From Elgaria multicarinata webbii (taxonomy: Eukaryota; Chordata; Lepidosauria; Squamata; Anguidae): 64,000 bases of DNA. The DNA is taken from positions 14,546,001-14,610,000 of the forward strand of contig NC_086192.1 of the NCBI RefSeq assembly GCF_023053635.1, read 5' to 3'. The notes beneath the pieces were generated by a model. That model ran no database searches. It had not been told where the DNA came from and saw nothing but the letters and a program-made list of their open reading frames with translations. A program made the position numbers and the translations under genes. Shown here one piece after another: positions 1 to 11,012 of this stretch (positions are counted from its first letter, which is position 1; every line of letters begins with the position of its first letter).

Positions 1-94
1 GTGCTGGGGGGGTTTAAAAAAAATGTTCCTCAGCCTACAATTAGGTAACAGCTTGACTGTAACGTTCCCGCTAGGTTACGATGCGACAAACTTT

Positions 95-160
95 CGCCAA
101 CCTAGTGCACTCCAGGTGCGTTGGACTACAACTCCCAGAATCCCCCAGCCAAGTTGGGGG
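95..160 (+). repeat. hAT-type palindromic MITE, partial
   Basis: Contains the family core ttggactacaactcccagaa. Only one arm is present. Confidence 0.5.
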
Positions 161-784
161 AGTCTGCCCTATAAAACCCGGGCTATTTACTCTCAGCGAC
201 TGGAGAATTCTGCAAAAGCTCTTCCCGAGAAAAGGAGGACAAAGTTGAGCAGCAATACGAAACGGCTCGAATAAGACGTCCCGGTTCTTGCCCCAAAGTG
301 GAAGAACGTCAAGAGTATTGAAACCCTTGGTATCGTTTCAGGATCGACTTTTCACGTTCTTCTGCAACGTCTCACGGCTGAGACGCGGCTCCGTTTTCCT
401 CCCTGGCGCAAATTAGGCTCTTTAAAAAAACTTCTCCTGAATGTGAGTGACGAGGGCATACACGGAGTCAGGTTGTGCTTTGGTTTGGAACCGCTCTGCA
501 GCGGGACGCGCCGACGCGCCACGAAGGCGGCAAGACGGCTGCAGGCGTCGGAGGCGCGCGCAGAGGGAAAAGGCGTCTGCCGAGAGGCGTGGACAGCAGA
601 TAGGGTGAACAAGGCGCGCTGGGACGGAAGCTGTCCCGAAACGAGGAGGAAGAGTCTGCCACATTACAGGCCAGCAGGCCCACGGTGCCACGCCTTCTTC
701 CCGAACCGTTGGGCCTCCCGTTGCGTTAAGACTACAAATCCCAAAATCCCAAGATGGCTGTGGGATTACGGGATTGTAATCCAA

Positions 785-792
785 CACAACAG

Positions 793-827
<35 letters not shown>

Positions 828-905
828 TATTTATATAGCACCATCAATGTACATGGTGCTGTACAGAGTAGAACAGTAAATAGCAAGACTCTGCCGCATA
901 GGCTT
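785..905 (-). repeat. LINE 3' tail (antisense) with (TTA)n
   Basis: A (TTA)n run followed by tttatatagcaccatcaatg, a common reptile LINE end read in reverse, then an internal stretch up to the GC-rich region. Confidence 0.45.
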
Positions 906-1222
906 ACAATGGGTTCGGGAAGAAGGCTGGCTTAGATCTTTGGCAAGACAAGAGGGCGTGGTTTCACACGTAGGGCGTGCGCACTCATTTCTTGAAAAGG
1001 CTTTTTCTTTGGGTGCCTCAAATTCGGGCCTCCGTGGGTATCAAAAGCGGGGGAGAAGGGCTTGCTATCACAACCAGAACGTGGCCTGCATTTTCTCAAT
1101 TAGCGGATCCAGCCCCAGGCCAGCAGCCAGACCCGTCTCTACCACCTGACCCAAGCCCTATGCATAATCCCTGAGCATATCTCACTATTCTCACACTCAC
1201 ACACACACACACACATACTCTT

Positions 1223-1254
<32 letters not shown>

Positions 1255-2034
1255 GTTTACGAGTTTACGGCAGGTTTGACGGCCGCCACAAGCACTGCGG
1301 GGGCATTCGGCGGTTTAGAAAAACAGAAAGGCGTTCCACGGAGAAGGCCACGAGGGTGCGCTTGAGAGTTAAGACACGACCGTGAAGGAAGCAGCTGCCG
1401 GGAAGGGAAGCGTACCGCGGTGCTGAAGGCTCCGGAACCGCACAGGAGAGGACGACAGGAGCAGGTTTCCAAAAGAGACCCCCGGGAGAAGGTGATGTGT
1501 AAACAAGCGGAGAGGCGCTCCGGAGCGACTCGTAAAGAGGCCGGCTTTGGCCCACAGGGCAAGGGTGGACGCTTCTTTGGTCACCTCTGGGCACTCCCTT
1601 CTAAGAGGGAGACAGAGTGGGGGATCGCTGAAGGGCGGATCTCTGCGGAGAACGGGCGGCCCCGGCCCCAAGAGCCCAGGTCTCCCACCCCGCGCATCCC
1701 GCTTTAAGGCAAGTTTGGCAGCCGTTGGCCTCCCCGGAGGGAACTGCCTGGCAATTGGTTGGACCCCGTTCGGACATCGCATTGTGCACCCACGCTGGTC
1801 GTTCCCTCCTGCTGCCAGTGGGACGAGCCCAACGAAGCCCGCCCTCTCCGCCGGCCGTTTCTTTATGGTGCTGTCCGACTAGGGATTCCAGCTCGTCCCT
1901 CCCCAAACAAGCCAGGATCGTACGCTCAACAAACCATGGCTTGTAACTCCGAAGTCTTTTGGGGAAGACAGACCAGGATCGCCAATGTGGGTGTCACAGC
2001 ATGCAGCGCGGAGAAAGTCTGTTGCTTCTTTAGC

Positions 2035-2142
2035 CTCTTTCAACCTGCTGCCCTCCGGGGAGAGGTGTGATGACGACTCCCAGCATCCCCAGCCAGCAGG
2101 TTGCCGTCCAACAGGTCCGGAGGGCAGCAGGTTGGACAAGCC
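2035..2142. repeat. Palindromic MITE, divergent copy
   Basis: An inverted repeat: ttcaacctgctgccctccgg is matched by ccggagggcagcaggttgga, with actcccagcatccccagcca between. It belongs to or resembles the hAT MITE family. Confidence 0.55.
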
Positions 2143-2846
2143 AAAGCTTCCGAGAAACCCTGGCTTAGTGCGAAGCCTCGTCAGGCCCAGTGAGAAATCG
2201 TAAGCAGGAAGAGACACCGGCGGGTCAACGTTGTCACAAAACAGCGAAGAGGGCCGTCTGCCGCGGGCCCGAATCTAAGGCAGCGCTTTGCAACCACTCA
2301 GTGGCCGCCCGGAGGCCAAAGGTACGTCAGAATGGGTGGCGTTCTTCACTGGGCCCGTGGCAAAGAGCCCCGAGAGAGACCCAGCCCAAACTGGGGGGGG
2401 GGGGGCCTCCGGCGACAGAAAAAAGGCCAATCAATACTCCCAACTCCCCCAAAGGCCCCGGCACTCGCAGAGCCGCGCGGAACGTTCAGCCAGGAACGTG
2501 GCGCGGAGGTTCCCGTGCGCAGGAAACCACACCGACCGGCCCCTTCCTTGCGTTCCCTGCGGGCGCTCCGCCGGGGCCGTCCGACTGACCGCACAAGGCA
2601 GCGGTACGGGCGCTTTCGGCCCGAACGCCAAGGCGAGCTGATAAACCAGGTGGGGTCGCAGTTTTTTTAAAAAAAATAAAATAAAAAAATAAATTAATTT
2701 AAACCCTTCATATGGGGAACAAGTCCCGGAAATATCAAAGACAAAGAATGAACAGTCCCTGTAAAAGGCCTCACAGTTTTTAGGAGAAAGAGAAAGGAGG
2801 AGAAGTGATAGCAGCCACCCCCCTCGTCCTCGCTAGATCACCTTTC

Positions 2847-2852
2847 TTTATT
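2847..2852 (-). promoter_or_regulatory. Candidate RFFL polyadenylation signal
   Basis: AATAAA on the minus strand, about 315 nt after the RFFL stop. It is the first perfect hexamer downstream. A longer 3' UTR using other sites remains possible. Confidence 0.35.
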
Positions 2853-3166
2853 CACTCCAGAGGGGAAGAGCCTCCGTGCCCGCCGGGGTGGGTGGGGGAA
2901 GCCCAGCGATCCTCGAGGCCCCGTCGCGAGGAGAAGAGGAAGGCGGAGCGCGTCGCTTTCTCGGTCTACAGAGGACTTCCAGCTCTCCAGGCACTGGGGT
3001 GGGATGCACAGTATCGCACGGGGGGGGGGTGCAGGGCCAATCGCTGCCCAGCCCTCCGTCCCGCCTCTCCGCCTGGAGCCCGCGGGCGTCTTGGGAACGC
3101 CCCCCCCCCGGGTGTCGCAGCGGACGAGTCTTGTAAGGCAAAGACCTGCGCCGCCCGGGGCGCCCC

Positions 3167-3357
3167 TTAAGTCCTGAAGACGTGGACGGCTCGGATCACG
3201 TACTGGCGGCAGATGGGGCACTCGTTCATGCGCTTGCCGCACTTGGTGCAGGTGACCATGTGGCCGCACTCCAGCAGGACGCAGTCGATGACGGAGTCCA
3301 TGCAGATCTTGCAGAGGCTCTCTTCCGAGCCGGGGAGGGGGGCGTTCCCAGGCGGAG
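3167..3357 (-). CDS. RFFL: RFFL coding exon 6, RING finger and stop
   Basis: The last coding exon is 191 nt with acceptor gttccag and stop TAA at 3169-3167. It encodes the whole RING (CKICMDS..., [20 protein letters not shown]) and the tail [11 protein letters not shown]; human ends in FRS. Spacing is C-x2-C-x11-C-x-H-x3-C-x2-C-x6-C-x2-C. This is the clearest homology in the first 10 kb. Confidence 0.97.
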
Positions 3358-5200
3358 CTGGAACGGGGGGCGAGAGAAGGCGGTCAGAGCGGACCCTCGC
3401 CAGGGAAGGGGCCTCGCTGTAAACACACACACACACACACCCCAAGTCGGGTTCTCAATGCATCCCCTCTAATGCAGGGGTGGGGGACCCCGTTCAGCCA
3501 GAAGCGCTCGGGGGACCGCATTCCAATGGAGGGCGGGGCTTGAAGGCCAAAGGGGGAGGGGCCATGGACACCCACCTGGCTTAACGTTAACGCTCTCCCT
3601 GCCAGAAACTTAAGCCTAAGGGGAGGCTTTTCAACCTTTCAGAAGGGGCCGGGGGGGGGGGGGGAGAAGGTTGGGGACACCACAGAATGATCGGCACGCC
3701 GGATTTGGACCACCCTCCTGCGGTTAAGCCTTCGACGGCCGAAACAGACATTAAGGTCCGCAGCTGAGACTCCTGCCATTAAATATAAAAGAAACCTTGG
3801 AAGGGTGAGATTTTGATTGGAGCCGCAGAGGGGGGGAATGCCCCGACTGCTGCTAAAATGCAGGTGCCCGTCTCTTCCCCCCCCCCCCAAGAGGGCAAAT
3901 GGCAGCTTCTGAGGATGGGCGTGGATTCCAATGGGCAAAAAGAGCCAGGGAGGAAAGAGTCATCTCTCTCATGCACACACACACACAGAGACCTCTGCCA
4001 TAGCCTGGCCCCAACTTCCAGAGGGGAAGAGTGGGGAGTTACGACTTCTAGCTTTCCAGAAGTGAAAGCAAGGCAAAAAGAAAAGAAAAAGGGGATCTCA
4101 CCCACACACACACACAAAAGAATTCTACAGTCAGCCGTTCTGCTTAAAGAGGAAGCGCTTACCCGCTTGATCGTCTGTGTCAGAAACTAAAACAGGGAAG
4201 AAAGGGGGGGGGGAGAAAGAAATTAATGGGATCATCTGCAGCGAGACTTGAGATGAATTAACAGAACCGTCAGCATCTGCTCTCCCTCCCCCTCCCACAA
4301 CGGCAGCTTTAGGGAAGGGGGGGAGGCTGAAAAATGACTTGGCAAGACAGGAACAAGGCTTGTGTAGAAGTGGGAGGGGGGGGCGGCGGAAGGCCGCACT
4401 TGTGCAGGTGCCGGAATACATTTTAAGCCCTTTTCTATGCTGCTCCGAGGAGGGAGGCAACGGGGCGAGGAAGCGGCAGGAGCCCCGGACACACCCTAGT
4501 TCGCCCGCCCGACTCCAGCACCAGGCTCACCTATCTGCTGGAGGTCCTTCTCTTTATACAGCCGGGTCACCCTCTCCATCAGCTCCCATTTCTCGCAACA
4601 CCCCTTGTAGTTGACGAAGTTCCGGGCCAGGATCTCCTTCAGCTGCCTCACCGAGAGGGCGTCGATGTCTCGCACGCTCGTCAGGTCAGAGAGGGAGGCC
4701 CTCCGCCCCGCCACCAGGTTGTCCTCCGAGTCAGTGGACTGGAAGCGGAGCACAGGGGCGAGGGTGAGACGGCAGCGCCGAAAACCCCGCCTTCCCCCAA
4801 GCGGGCTGGATTGCAAGTCCCATCATTCCCAGCCAGCATGGCGTGAGTGAAGGCTGACGCCCACGGCAGCATCTCCAAGGCCTGCTCTTACTCTACATCA
4901 GCCTTCCTCAACCTGGGGCGCTCCAGATGTGTTGGACTGCACCTCCCAGAATGCCCCAGCCGGGGCATTCTGGGAGTTGTAGTCCAACACATCTGGAGCG
5001 CCCCAGGTTGAGGAAGGCTGCTCTACATCATCATCATCATCATCAATAATAATAATACCCTATTTCTTCGATTCTAAGACGCACTTTCTTCCCCATATAA
5101 ACATCTCTGTGTCTTAGAATCGCGGGTGCGTCTTAGGGGTTGGTTTTTTCTGTTGGTGGTACTGAAATTAGTGTGCGTCTTACAATCGAAGAAATATGGG

Positions 5201-5234
<34 letters not shown>

Positions 5235-8200
5235 ATAATAATAATAATATCCCACCTTTTCCCCAGTACTGGGACTCAAAGTGGTTTTACAAGGTTAAAA
5301 CATATAAATATAATTTTACAAAAGTTAAAATCGAATTAAACCTACACGAAAATTAAAAACATGTTTAAAAAATTAAAAAAACTGTAACAGGATAAAAAGA
5401 GGGGGGGGGATCCAATACACAGGTCCAGTCTAGTTCTGAAAGCCCACTGAAATGAAGTTTTCGCCTGCCTCTGAAAGTGTAGCACAGAGGAAGCCAGCTT
5501 AGCTGCCCTGGGAAGGGAGTTCCAGAGCCTTGGAGCAGCCGCCGAGAAGGCCCTGTCCTGTAGTATCCGTCAGGCCTGCCTGGGATGTTGGCGGGACTGA
5601 GAGAAAGGCCTCCCCAGAAGATCTCAGAGCATGGGCAGGCTCATATCTTTCACATAACCTGGACCCGAGCCATAGGGGGCTTTATACGCCTCTTCAGGTG
5701 GGGCCGTAGCTGCGCTAGCTAGCTGGAAGGTTGCAAGAGGGCCTTTTGTCAAGGACACGAGGGACCCCGGAGGTCCGAGCATCCGGAGGCACAAGCATGA
5801 ATCGGAATGGAGATTGCGGACGGGCGCATCGCTGCTTTTGAAGGCTCAGCAAGCCGACTCTCGTTAAAAATAACGAATAAAGAATGAAGCCCGGCCGGCC
5901 GGCCGGCTGTGGCAGCAGCAATTCAAGATGCATTTTGGGGGAGGAATGACGCTACGGCAGTCAGCTAACCGGACTTGTGCTCACGCCATCAGAGTTCAGG
6001 CAGACAGGAGGAGGTATTGTATCAAGGGATGGGTTCATGCCTGCACAACACACACACACACCCCTGCCCGTGGCATGCTGGGAGCTGCAGTCCGAAACCC
6101 CCGCAGGGCGCCTGCTTGGGGACGGCGTCCCGCGGCTGCACCTACCTGCGTCTCCTCCTCGATCAGCGTTTCCGCTGCGTTTTCGACTTCCGCCATGTCG
6201 TCCTGGCTCGGCAGCACATGACCATTTGCCTGGAGGGGGGGGGAGAGAAGGAGCTGAGTCCCACGGGGAAACCCGGAGGGGGGGGAGCGCTCTTGCCCTC
6301 CCCGCGGGAGAAGGCCGAAGGGCTCTTGCGAGAGGCAGCCGGGGGCAGACAAGCGGCTCGTGCACGAAGCTCCTCACCTTCGTGCCGGCTGAGCCACGTT
6401 AGGACCGCCTGGGCTCCCGTCGCGTGGCCCTCGGGAGGTGTCTCCAAGGAAGCAGAGCCAGGCCAGTCATGGTGGAGTTGCAGAAGACGGCGCTGTGCCT
6501 CTCCCGGCCCCAGCTCTGCTCTCTTTCCATTGTGACACATCCCCGACCTCACGTAGAACACCAGGCAGATTCCGGCTCTTTGTGACACAGCCGGGCTGCC
6601 GGCCCAAGAGCGCGGGCCCGGTCTCTGGGGGCGCGGGGGACCAGCACGGCCCAGCACGGCACCAGGAGGAGGGGCCCCGTCTTTGCCTTCCCCTTGGGAG
6701 GCTGCAGGCAAAAGCGCCGAGCCAGGAGGAACGATGCCACGGGGTGGCAAGAGGTTGGTAGGAAGAGACCCAGTCAGGCCATAGATTCATCCAGCCCAGT
6801 GTTGTCAACACGGACTGGCAGCAGCGGCTCTTCAGGGTTCCAGGAAGGGTTCTTTCGCAGCCCAACCTGCTCTGTTCAGCCTGGTGTGGGCCAGGCCAGC
6901 CTTCCCCAACCTGGTGCCCTCCAGGTGTTTCGGACTGCAGCTCCCACCCTCACCGCCAATGCTCAGGAAGGCTGGCAGTTGCTGCCCCAAAACATCTGGA
7001 GAGCACCGGGTTGGGGAAGCCTGGGCTAGCCCACGCCGACCGGCATTAGCCCTACATGGCTTGGGACCGCAATACCTGATGGAACGCCTCTCCCGACATG
7101 AACCTACCCGCTCACTGCGCTCAACATCTAAGGTCCTCCTCCGAGTGCCTACTCCGAGGGAAGCTCGGAGGATGGCCACAAGGGAGAGGGCCTTCTCGGT
7201 GGTGGCCCCTCGACTGTGGAATGATCTCCCCGATGAGGCTCGCCTGGCGCCAACGTTATCTTCCAGGCGCCAGGTCAAGTCTTACCTCTTCTCCCAGGCA
7301 TTTAACAGCACTGACCAACGCTAAGTTTGTTTTTAATGGACGCCAGAACTGTTGTTTTATATGGATGCTGCTGTTTTTTATACGGTTGTCTTTTTATGTC
7401 TCTGATGTTTTTTAAATTTTGTATACTTTTTAATGTTCACTGTTTTTAGCTTTTGTGAACCGCCCAGAGAGCTTCGGCTGTGGGGCGGTATATAAATGTA
7501 ATAAAATAAGTAACTAAATAAAATAAAATTAGCTTCCTGGGGGCCCAGGTGCAGCAGCGCCGCCTTCACCCAGCTCTCTGGCACGAGAACCCATTGAGTC
7601 GTGAAGTCGCCAGGAGAGGGAACTTGGGGACTCGCTCTGGGACCGAGCCAAGGACTACGTAGCCCCCGGGGACGACAACAGGCTAGATCGGACCCTCCTG
7701 GGCCTCCCTTAAACCCGGCCGATCAATTGGTGGATTCTCCGGCTTCTGTGCCCGTCCTCCCTTTGCTCAAAGGCTGAAATGCCTCTCCTGGCAGCAAGAG
7801 CTGAGAGCTCAAAAGGGCTGGAACACACACACCCACCCCCGAGCTCAAGGCACCCGGATTTCTCAGATTCCGCCTCCGAACAGCAGCAGCAAACAGACCG
7901 GTGGACGCAGAGCCCCGCAACGCAGCAGCAGGGAGCCCCTCCGAGTCCCCCCCAGAGCGAGGGCAAGCGAGCGCAACGGCGGCTGCCCGTCAGGGCCGGG
8001 CGAAATACCTGCAGCTCCGCCTGCAAGGCCGGCTCCGTCGGGCCCGGCTCCGTCGGGTAATCCAGCGAGGCGGGCGCAGGGGAGCACTGCTCCTCTGCGG
8101 CGGGGTCGGGCATCAAGGGGGCCACCTGGATGGTCCGTTCTCCTTGGGGCCCGGCGGGCTGCTGGCCCATGATCAACACCACCAGCTCGTCCTTTTCGCG

Positions 8201-10006
8201 GCACAGCTCCGTGGAGACGTCCCGGAGCTCCAGGTAGTCCCGCAGGTCTTTCACCTTCATCTTGATCAACTCCTCCCGCTGGAAGGCCGTGGCGCGGAAG
8301 CGCTCGCACAGGTGGCAGAGGCACGGGCCGTCGCTCTCGGGCTGGTGGGAGCAGGCCAGGCAGAAACTCTTTTTGCAGTCCAAGCAGATGTGCTGCGCGG
8401 GAGAACAGGGAGAAAGGGAGACGCGTCGGGCGGAGAAAGACACACCGCTGCTCCTACCGTCTCCGAAGGGGCGGGCGAAGGCCCACGGGCTCCAGTGGGG
8501 CGGTTCACGCAACAGGCTAACCCACACTCGGTGGCGGAGCGTGTGATTTGTTCCAAACCATGGGTTAAGCGCGTTTTCTGCAGGGTGGGTTATCGTGTTG
8601 TCTGAACGCGGCCAGGCTGGGGTGTTAACCGCCCTGAACCACCCAGTGACAAACCGCGGCTTCTCAACGTGGCTCGTGCGAGGAAATGAGCCACCCTGCA
8701 TGGTTAACAAGACACCCTGGCTGTGTTCAGACAAGACGCTAACCCACCATTCGGAACAACCCACGCTCAGCCAGTGAGGGTGGGTTAGCATGTTGCTGGA
8801 ACACAGTCAACGTGTCTGTGGTCACGCCTCCCTGGCACTCCCTGGTTTTAAGTTTCTCTCTTGCTTTTGGAAATTAAAACTACAGGGAGGACGGCGAGGG
8901 ATATTAAGTGAAGCTCTGCTTTCCACCGCCATCTGTGCTTTGGAGCTCAGCCTCTACTTCTGCCTTGCAGTTGCCTGACAAGCGTACGCCTTGACGGAAC
9001 TCAGGTGGCCTCGGTGGCATGGAGTGCCTTCTACCAACTCCGGTTGGTGGCCCAGCTACGCCCCGATCTGGACAGGGCTAACCTAGCTTCAGTCGTCCAC
9101 GCTCTGGTAACCTCCAAATTAGATTACTGCAATGCCCTCTACGTGGGGCAGCCTTTGAGAACAGTTCGGAAGCTGCAGCTTGTGCAAAAGGCAGCAGCCA
9201 GATTGATAGCTGGAACAGGGAGGTTTGAGCATATAACACCGATTCTGGCCTGCTTGCAATGGCTGCCTATATGCTTCCGAGCCCAATTCAAGGTGCTGGT
9301 TTTAACCTATAAAGCCCTACATGGCTTGGGACCGCGATACCTGACGGAACGCCTCTCCCGACATGAACCTACCTGCTCACTGCGCTCAACATCTAAGGTC
9401 CTCCTCCGAGGGAAGCTCGGAGGATGGCAACATGGGAGAGGGCCTTTTCAGTGGTGGCCCCCCGACTGTGGAACGATCTCCCCGACGAGGCTCGCCTAGC
9501 GCCAACATTGTTATCTTTTCGGCGCCAGGTCAAGACTTTTCTCTTCTCCCAGGCATTTTAACAGCATTTAACAACGTTAAGTTTGTTTTTAATGGACCCC
9601 AGAATTGTTGATTTTAAATGGATACTGTTGTTTTTATGTTTCTGATGTTTTTTTAAATCTTGTATGCTTTTTAATGTTCACTGTTTTTAACTGTTGTAAT
9701 CCGCCCAGAGAGCTTCGGCTGTGGGGCAGTCTATAAATATAATAAATAAATACGTTCTAGCATCATTCCATATTCTTAACCCTCTTCCTCCCGGTGATTA
9801 AGCCCTTAGGAAAGGCCGCCACTCACCTTCAAGGAAGAGTTGCCAAAACGGGCCCCACAGGCTTTGCAGTTCTGCTCAGAAGCGGTGGGAGAAGGGAAGG
9901 CGCTGTAGCCGGCATTGGCGTACGCCCGCCCCCCCGGCTGCGGCCGGTGCTGTATCTCCTCAGGCTGTCCGTTCAGGCAAAACCAGTTGCAACATGCTGC
10001 CCACAT
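3167..10006 (-). CDS. RFFL: RFFL (rififylin), E3 ubiquitin ligase, whole coding span (6 exons)
   Basis: Joined exons 10006-9827, 8392-8009, 6229-6146, 4738-4531, 4186-4163 and 3357-3167 give 1071 nt, i.e. 356 aa plus stop; human RFFL is about 363 aa. The N-terminus [10 protein letters not shown] matches the cysteine-rich membrane-anchoring start of the family. A FYVE-like zinc finger has CxxC pairs at C47/C50, C63/C66, C71/C74 and C86/C89. SAP-like helices follow (around 95-140 and 230-280). The C-terminal RING has ligands C309, C312, C324, H326, C330, C333, C340 and C343. The family ubiquitinates targets such as p53, caspase-8/10 and RIPK1 on endosomal and plasma membranes. The close paralogue RNF34 is the alternative, but the adjacent RAD51D and the sequence ANGHV...ETQ favour RFFL. 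All splice sites are GT-AG and phases are consistent. Confidence 0.95.
4163..4186 (-). CDS. RFFL: RFFL coding exon 5, 24-nt microexon
   Basis: A microexon between acceptor ttttag and donor GTAAGC, encoding VSDTDDQA with split codons at both ends. It corresponds to VSGAEDQNG in human RFFL. It is divisible by three, so skipping preserves the frame. Phases join exactly to exon 4 (phase 1) and to the RING exon. Confidence 0.88.
4531..4738 (-). CDS. RFFL: RFFL coding exon 4 (residues 217-285 plus 1 nt)
   Basis: A 208-nt exon with acceptor cttccag and donor GTGAGC. It contains [16 protein letters not shown] and the strongly conserved stretch [18 protein letters not shown], then [13 protein letters not shown]. 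This second SAP-like region precedes the RING. It ends one base into a valine codon completed by the next exon. Confidence 0.95.
4899..5020. mobile_element. hAT-type MITE, full palindromic copy with 8-bp target duplication
   Basis: The two arms are near-perfect inverted repeats beginning CAGCCTTCCTCAACC and ending GGTTGAGGAAGGCTG, 122 bp overall. The direct repeat CTCTACAT flanks it at 4891-4898 and 5021-5028. An 8-bp duplication with CAG...CTG termini is typical of the hAT superfamily. There is no coding capacity. It lies in the RFFL intron between coding exons 3 and 4. Confidence 0.85.
5058..5200. mobile_element. MITE with ~27-bp terminal inverted repeats inside (AAT)n
   Basis: The left end ccctatttcttcgattctaa is mirrored by the right end ttacaatcgaagaaatatgg. 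The 143-bp element interrupts an AAT/ATC microsatellite, so the target duplication cannot be told from the repeat. Superfamily not assigned. Confidence 0.7.
5203..5725 (-). repeat. L2-like LINE 3' region (antisense)
   Basis: Starts with (AAT)n and cccaccttttccccagtact, then carries antisense sequence for the LINE C-terminal block (the region equivalent to TERAFSVAAPALWNSLP). Truncated at its 5' end, as usual for LINEs. Confidence 0.65.
6146..6229 (-). CDS. RFFL: RFFL coding exon 3, likely cassette exon (residues 189-216)
   Basis: An 84-nt in-frame exon flanked by a pyrimidine-rich acceptor and donor GTAGGT. It starts ANGHV and ends EEETQ, like the optional segment found in some mammalian RFFL isoforms. 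Skipping would keep the frame because both ends are phase 0. It is acidic, with no known domain. Confidence 0.88.
6893..7023. repeat. hAT-type palindromic MITE, diverged copy
   Basis: Arms cagccttccccaacctggtg and caccgggttggggaagcctg are inverted. The middle has diverged. Confidence 0.65.
7043..7528 (+). repeat. L2-like LINE 3' fragment
   Basis: Encodes the reverse-transcriptase C-terminal block [20 protein letters not shown] and [20 protein letters not shown], then the 3' UTR tail ending gagagcttcggctgtggggc and (ATAAA)n. Broken 5' end; not a host gene. Confidence 0.8.
8009..8392 (-). CDS. RFFL: RFFL coding exon 2 (residues 61-188)
   Basis: This exon is 384 nt, phase 0 at both ends, with acceptor gcgcag and donor GTATTT. 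It supplies the other three CxxC pairs of the FYVE-like finger and the conserved block [12 protein letters not shown] followed by [11 protein letters not shown]. The second half (residues about 138-188) is proline- and glutamate-rich and poorly conserved. The open frame continues upstream of the acceptor, but that sequence does not resemble RFFL. Confidence 0.95.
8495..8815. repeat. Palindromic 'gctaacccac' element
   Basis: Repeated, partly inverted copies of ctaacccacactcggtgg and gggttagcatgttgctgga. The family recurs at about 10826, 15258, 20455, 37372, 50025 and 57350. Probably a nonautonomous DNA transposon; class not assigned. Confidence 0.6.
9003..9755 (+). repeat. L2-like LINE 3' fragment, longest sense copy
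   Basis: Encodes [57 protein letters not shown] and the RLWN region. It is followed by the typical 3' tail and an A-rich end. Carries a frame break relative to an intact LINE; not functional. Confidence 0.82.
9827..10006 (-). CDS. RFFL: RFFL coding exon 1 (residues 1-60)
   Basis: The ATG is at 10006-10004, five bases after a strong acceptor (ccctgcag then ttatcATG), so the 5' UTR comes from an upstream exon. The 180-nt exon ends in phase 0 at a GTGAGT donor. It encodes the cysteine-rich N-terminus and the first CxxC pair (C47, C50) of the FYVE-like finger. Confidence 0.95.
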
Positions 10007-10134
10007 GATAACTGCAGGGGGGTGGGGGGGTGGGAACACGACAAATATCGCCAAAGTCAGTCCAGTAGACGGAGGATGCAAGCGGCTTCACGGCCCTTCG
10101 GTTTGGAGCGCGGGCGTCCCATTTTATCCTCGCA

Positions 10135-10530
10135 ACAAGCCAAAGGAAGTGAGGCAGGTGGCTACTAGGAGCAGGGCCTTCTCCGCTGTGGCACCCCGGT
10201 TGTGGAATGAGCTCCCCAGAGAGGTCCGCCTGGCACCTACACTGTACTCCTTTCGTCGCCAGCTGAGGACTTTTTTATTCTCTCAGTATTTTAACACTTA
10301 ATTTCAACTTAAATTGAAATTTTACTGTTCTAACTCTGTATTTTAATCTTATATCAATTTCGCTGCGTGGTTTTTATCCTGGTTGTGCTTTTGATACTGT
10401 ATTTTGTATTTGTGCTTTTAACCTGTTGGTTGTTTTATTATGGTTTTAATGTTTGTGAACCGCCCAGAGAGCTTCGGCTATTGGCCGGTATAAAAACGTA
10501 ATTAATTAATAAATAGATAAATAAATTCGT
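10135..10530 (+). repeat. L2-like LINE 3' fragment (second subfamily)
   Basis: Encodes [20 protein letters not shown] then [19 protein letters not shown]. It ends with gagagcttcggctattggcc and (TTAA)n-type tail. It lies directly upstream of RFFL coding exon 1. Confidence 0.8.
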
Positions 10531-10825
10531 TGGCAAAGAAAGGAAGGACGGGCGAACAGGACTCTTCACCCACACTCCGGAGGCTGAAACTGAAGCACGT
10601 TTGGCCCTGGGCAGCCTTTCCAACCCTTGGATCGGTCGTGTGGAAATCCCAAATCCAGTCTCGTAAGGAGCTGCCTTGTACAGAGTCTCCCCGGGTTCCA
10701 GGCAGGAGTCTTTCCTACCCGGAGACCCTGGGGGTCGGACCTGGGACCTCTTCTGCAGGCAAGCCGGGGGCCCTGCGGTCCTTCAAGAGTTGTGAATGCC
10801 TTTCGGCAAACGCAAGCATTCACAC

Positions 10826-11012
10826 AAACATGCTAACCCACACTCGCTGGTTGGGTGCGGATTGTTGCTGTTGAACCATGGGGGTTAGCGTGTTGTCCGA
10901 ACCCCGGACTTTTTCCGCAGGGTGGCTTATTTTTTCTCTCGAACCAGCCACCGGACAGCACGCTAACCCACGGTTCAACCAACAACCCACTTTCAACCAC
11001 TGAGGGTGAGTT
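10826..11012. repeat. Palindromic 'gctaacccac' element
   Basis: Inverted copies of gctaacccacactcgctgg and aaccatgggggttagcgtgt, ending with aaccactgagggtgagttag. Confidence 0.6.

Larger units (their letters stand above)
1..3166. other. Region downstream of RFFL, no recognised gene
   Basis: GC- and CpG-rich sequence (notably about 480-620 and 1260-2650) with short G- and C-runs, a (TTA)n run at about 796-832, mixed (CA)n/(TC)n at about 1195-1255, and pieces of the palindromic hAT MITE. In human the neighbour here is the 3' end of LIG3 transcribed toward RFFL, but I do not see its conserved C-terminus. Many overlapping open frames reflect GC content rather than coding. Confidence 0.5.

Noticed and set aside
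1-3166. 3' exon of LIG3, expected neighbour of RFFL
   Set aside because: No sequence resembling the LIG3 C-terminal BRCT region was found in any frame; it may lie just outside the window.
7709-8791. 360-residue minus-strand frame as a single RFFL exon
   Set aside because: Only 8009-8392 is homologous to RFFL and is bounded by good splice sites; the flanks are intron and repeat sequence.
9005-9499. 164-residue frame with reverse-transcriptase-like sequence as a host gene
   Set aside because: It matches the C-terminal part of L2-like LINEs repeated many times in the window.
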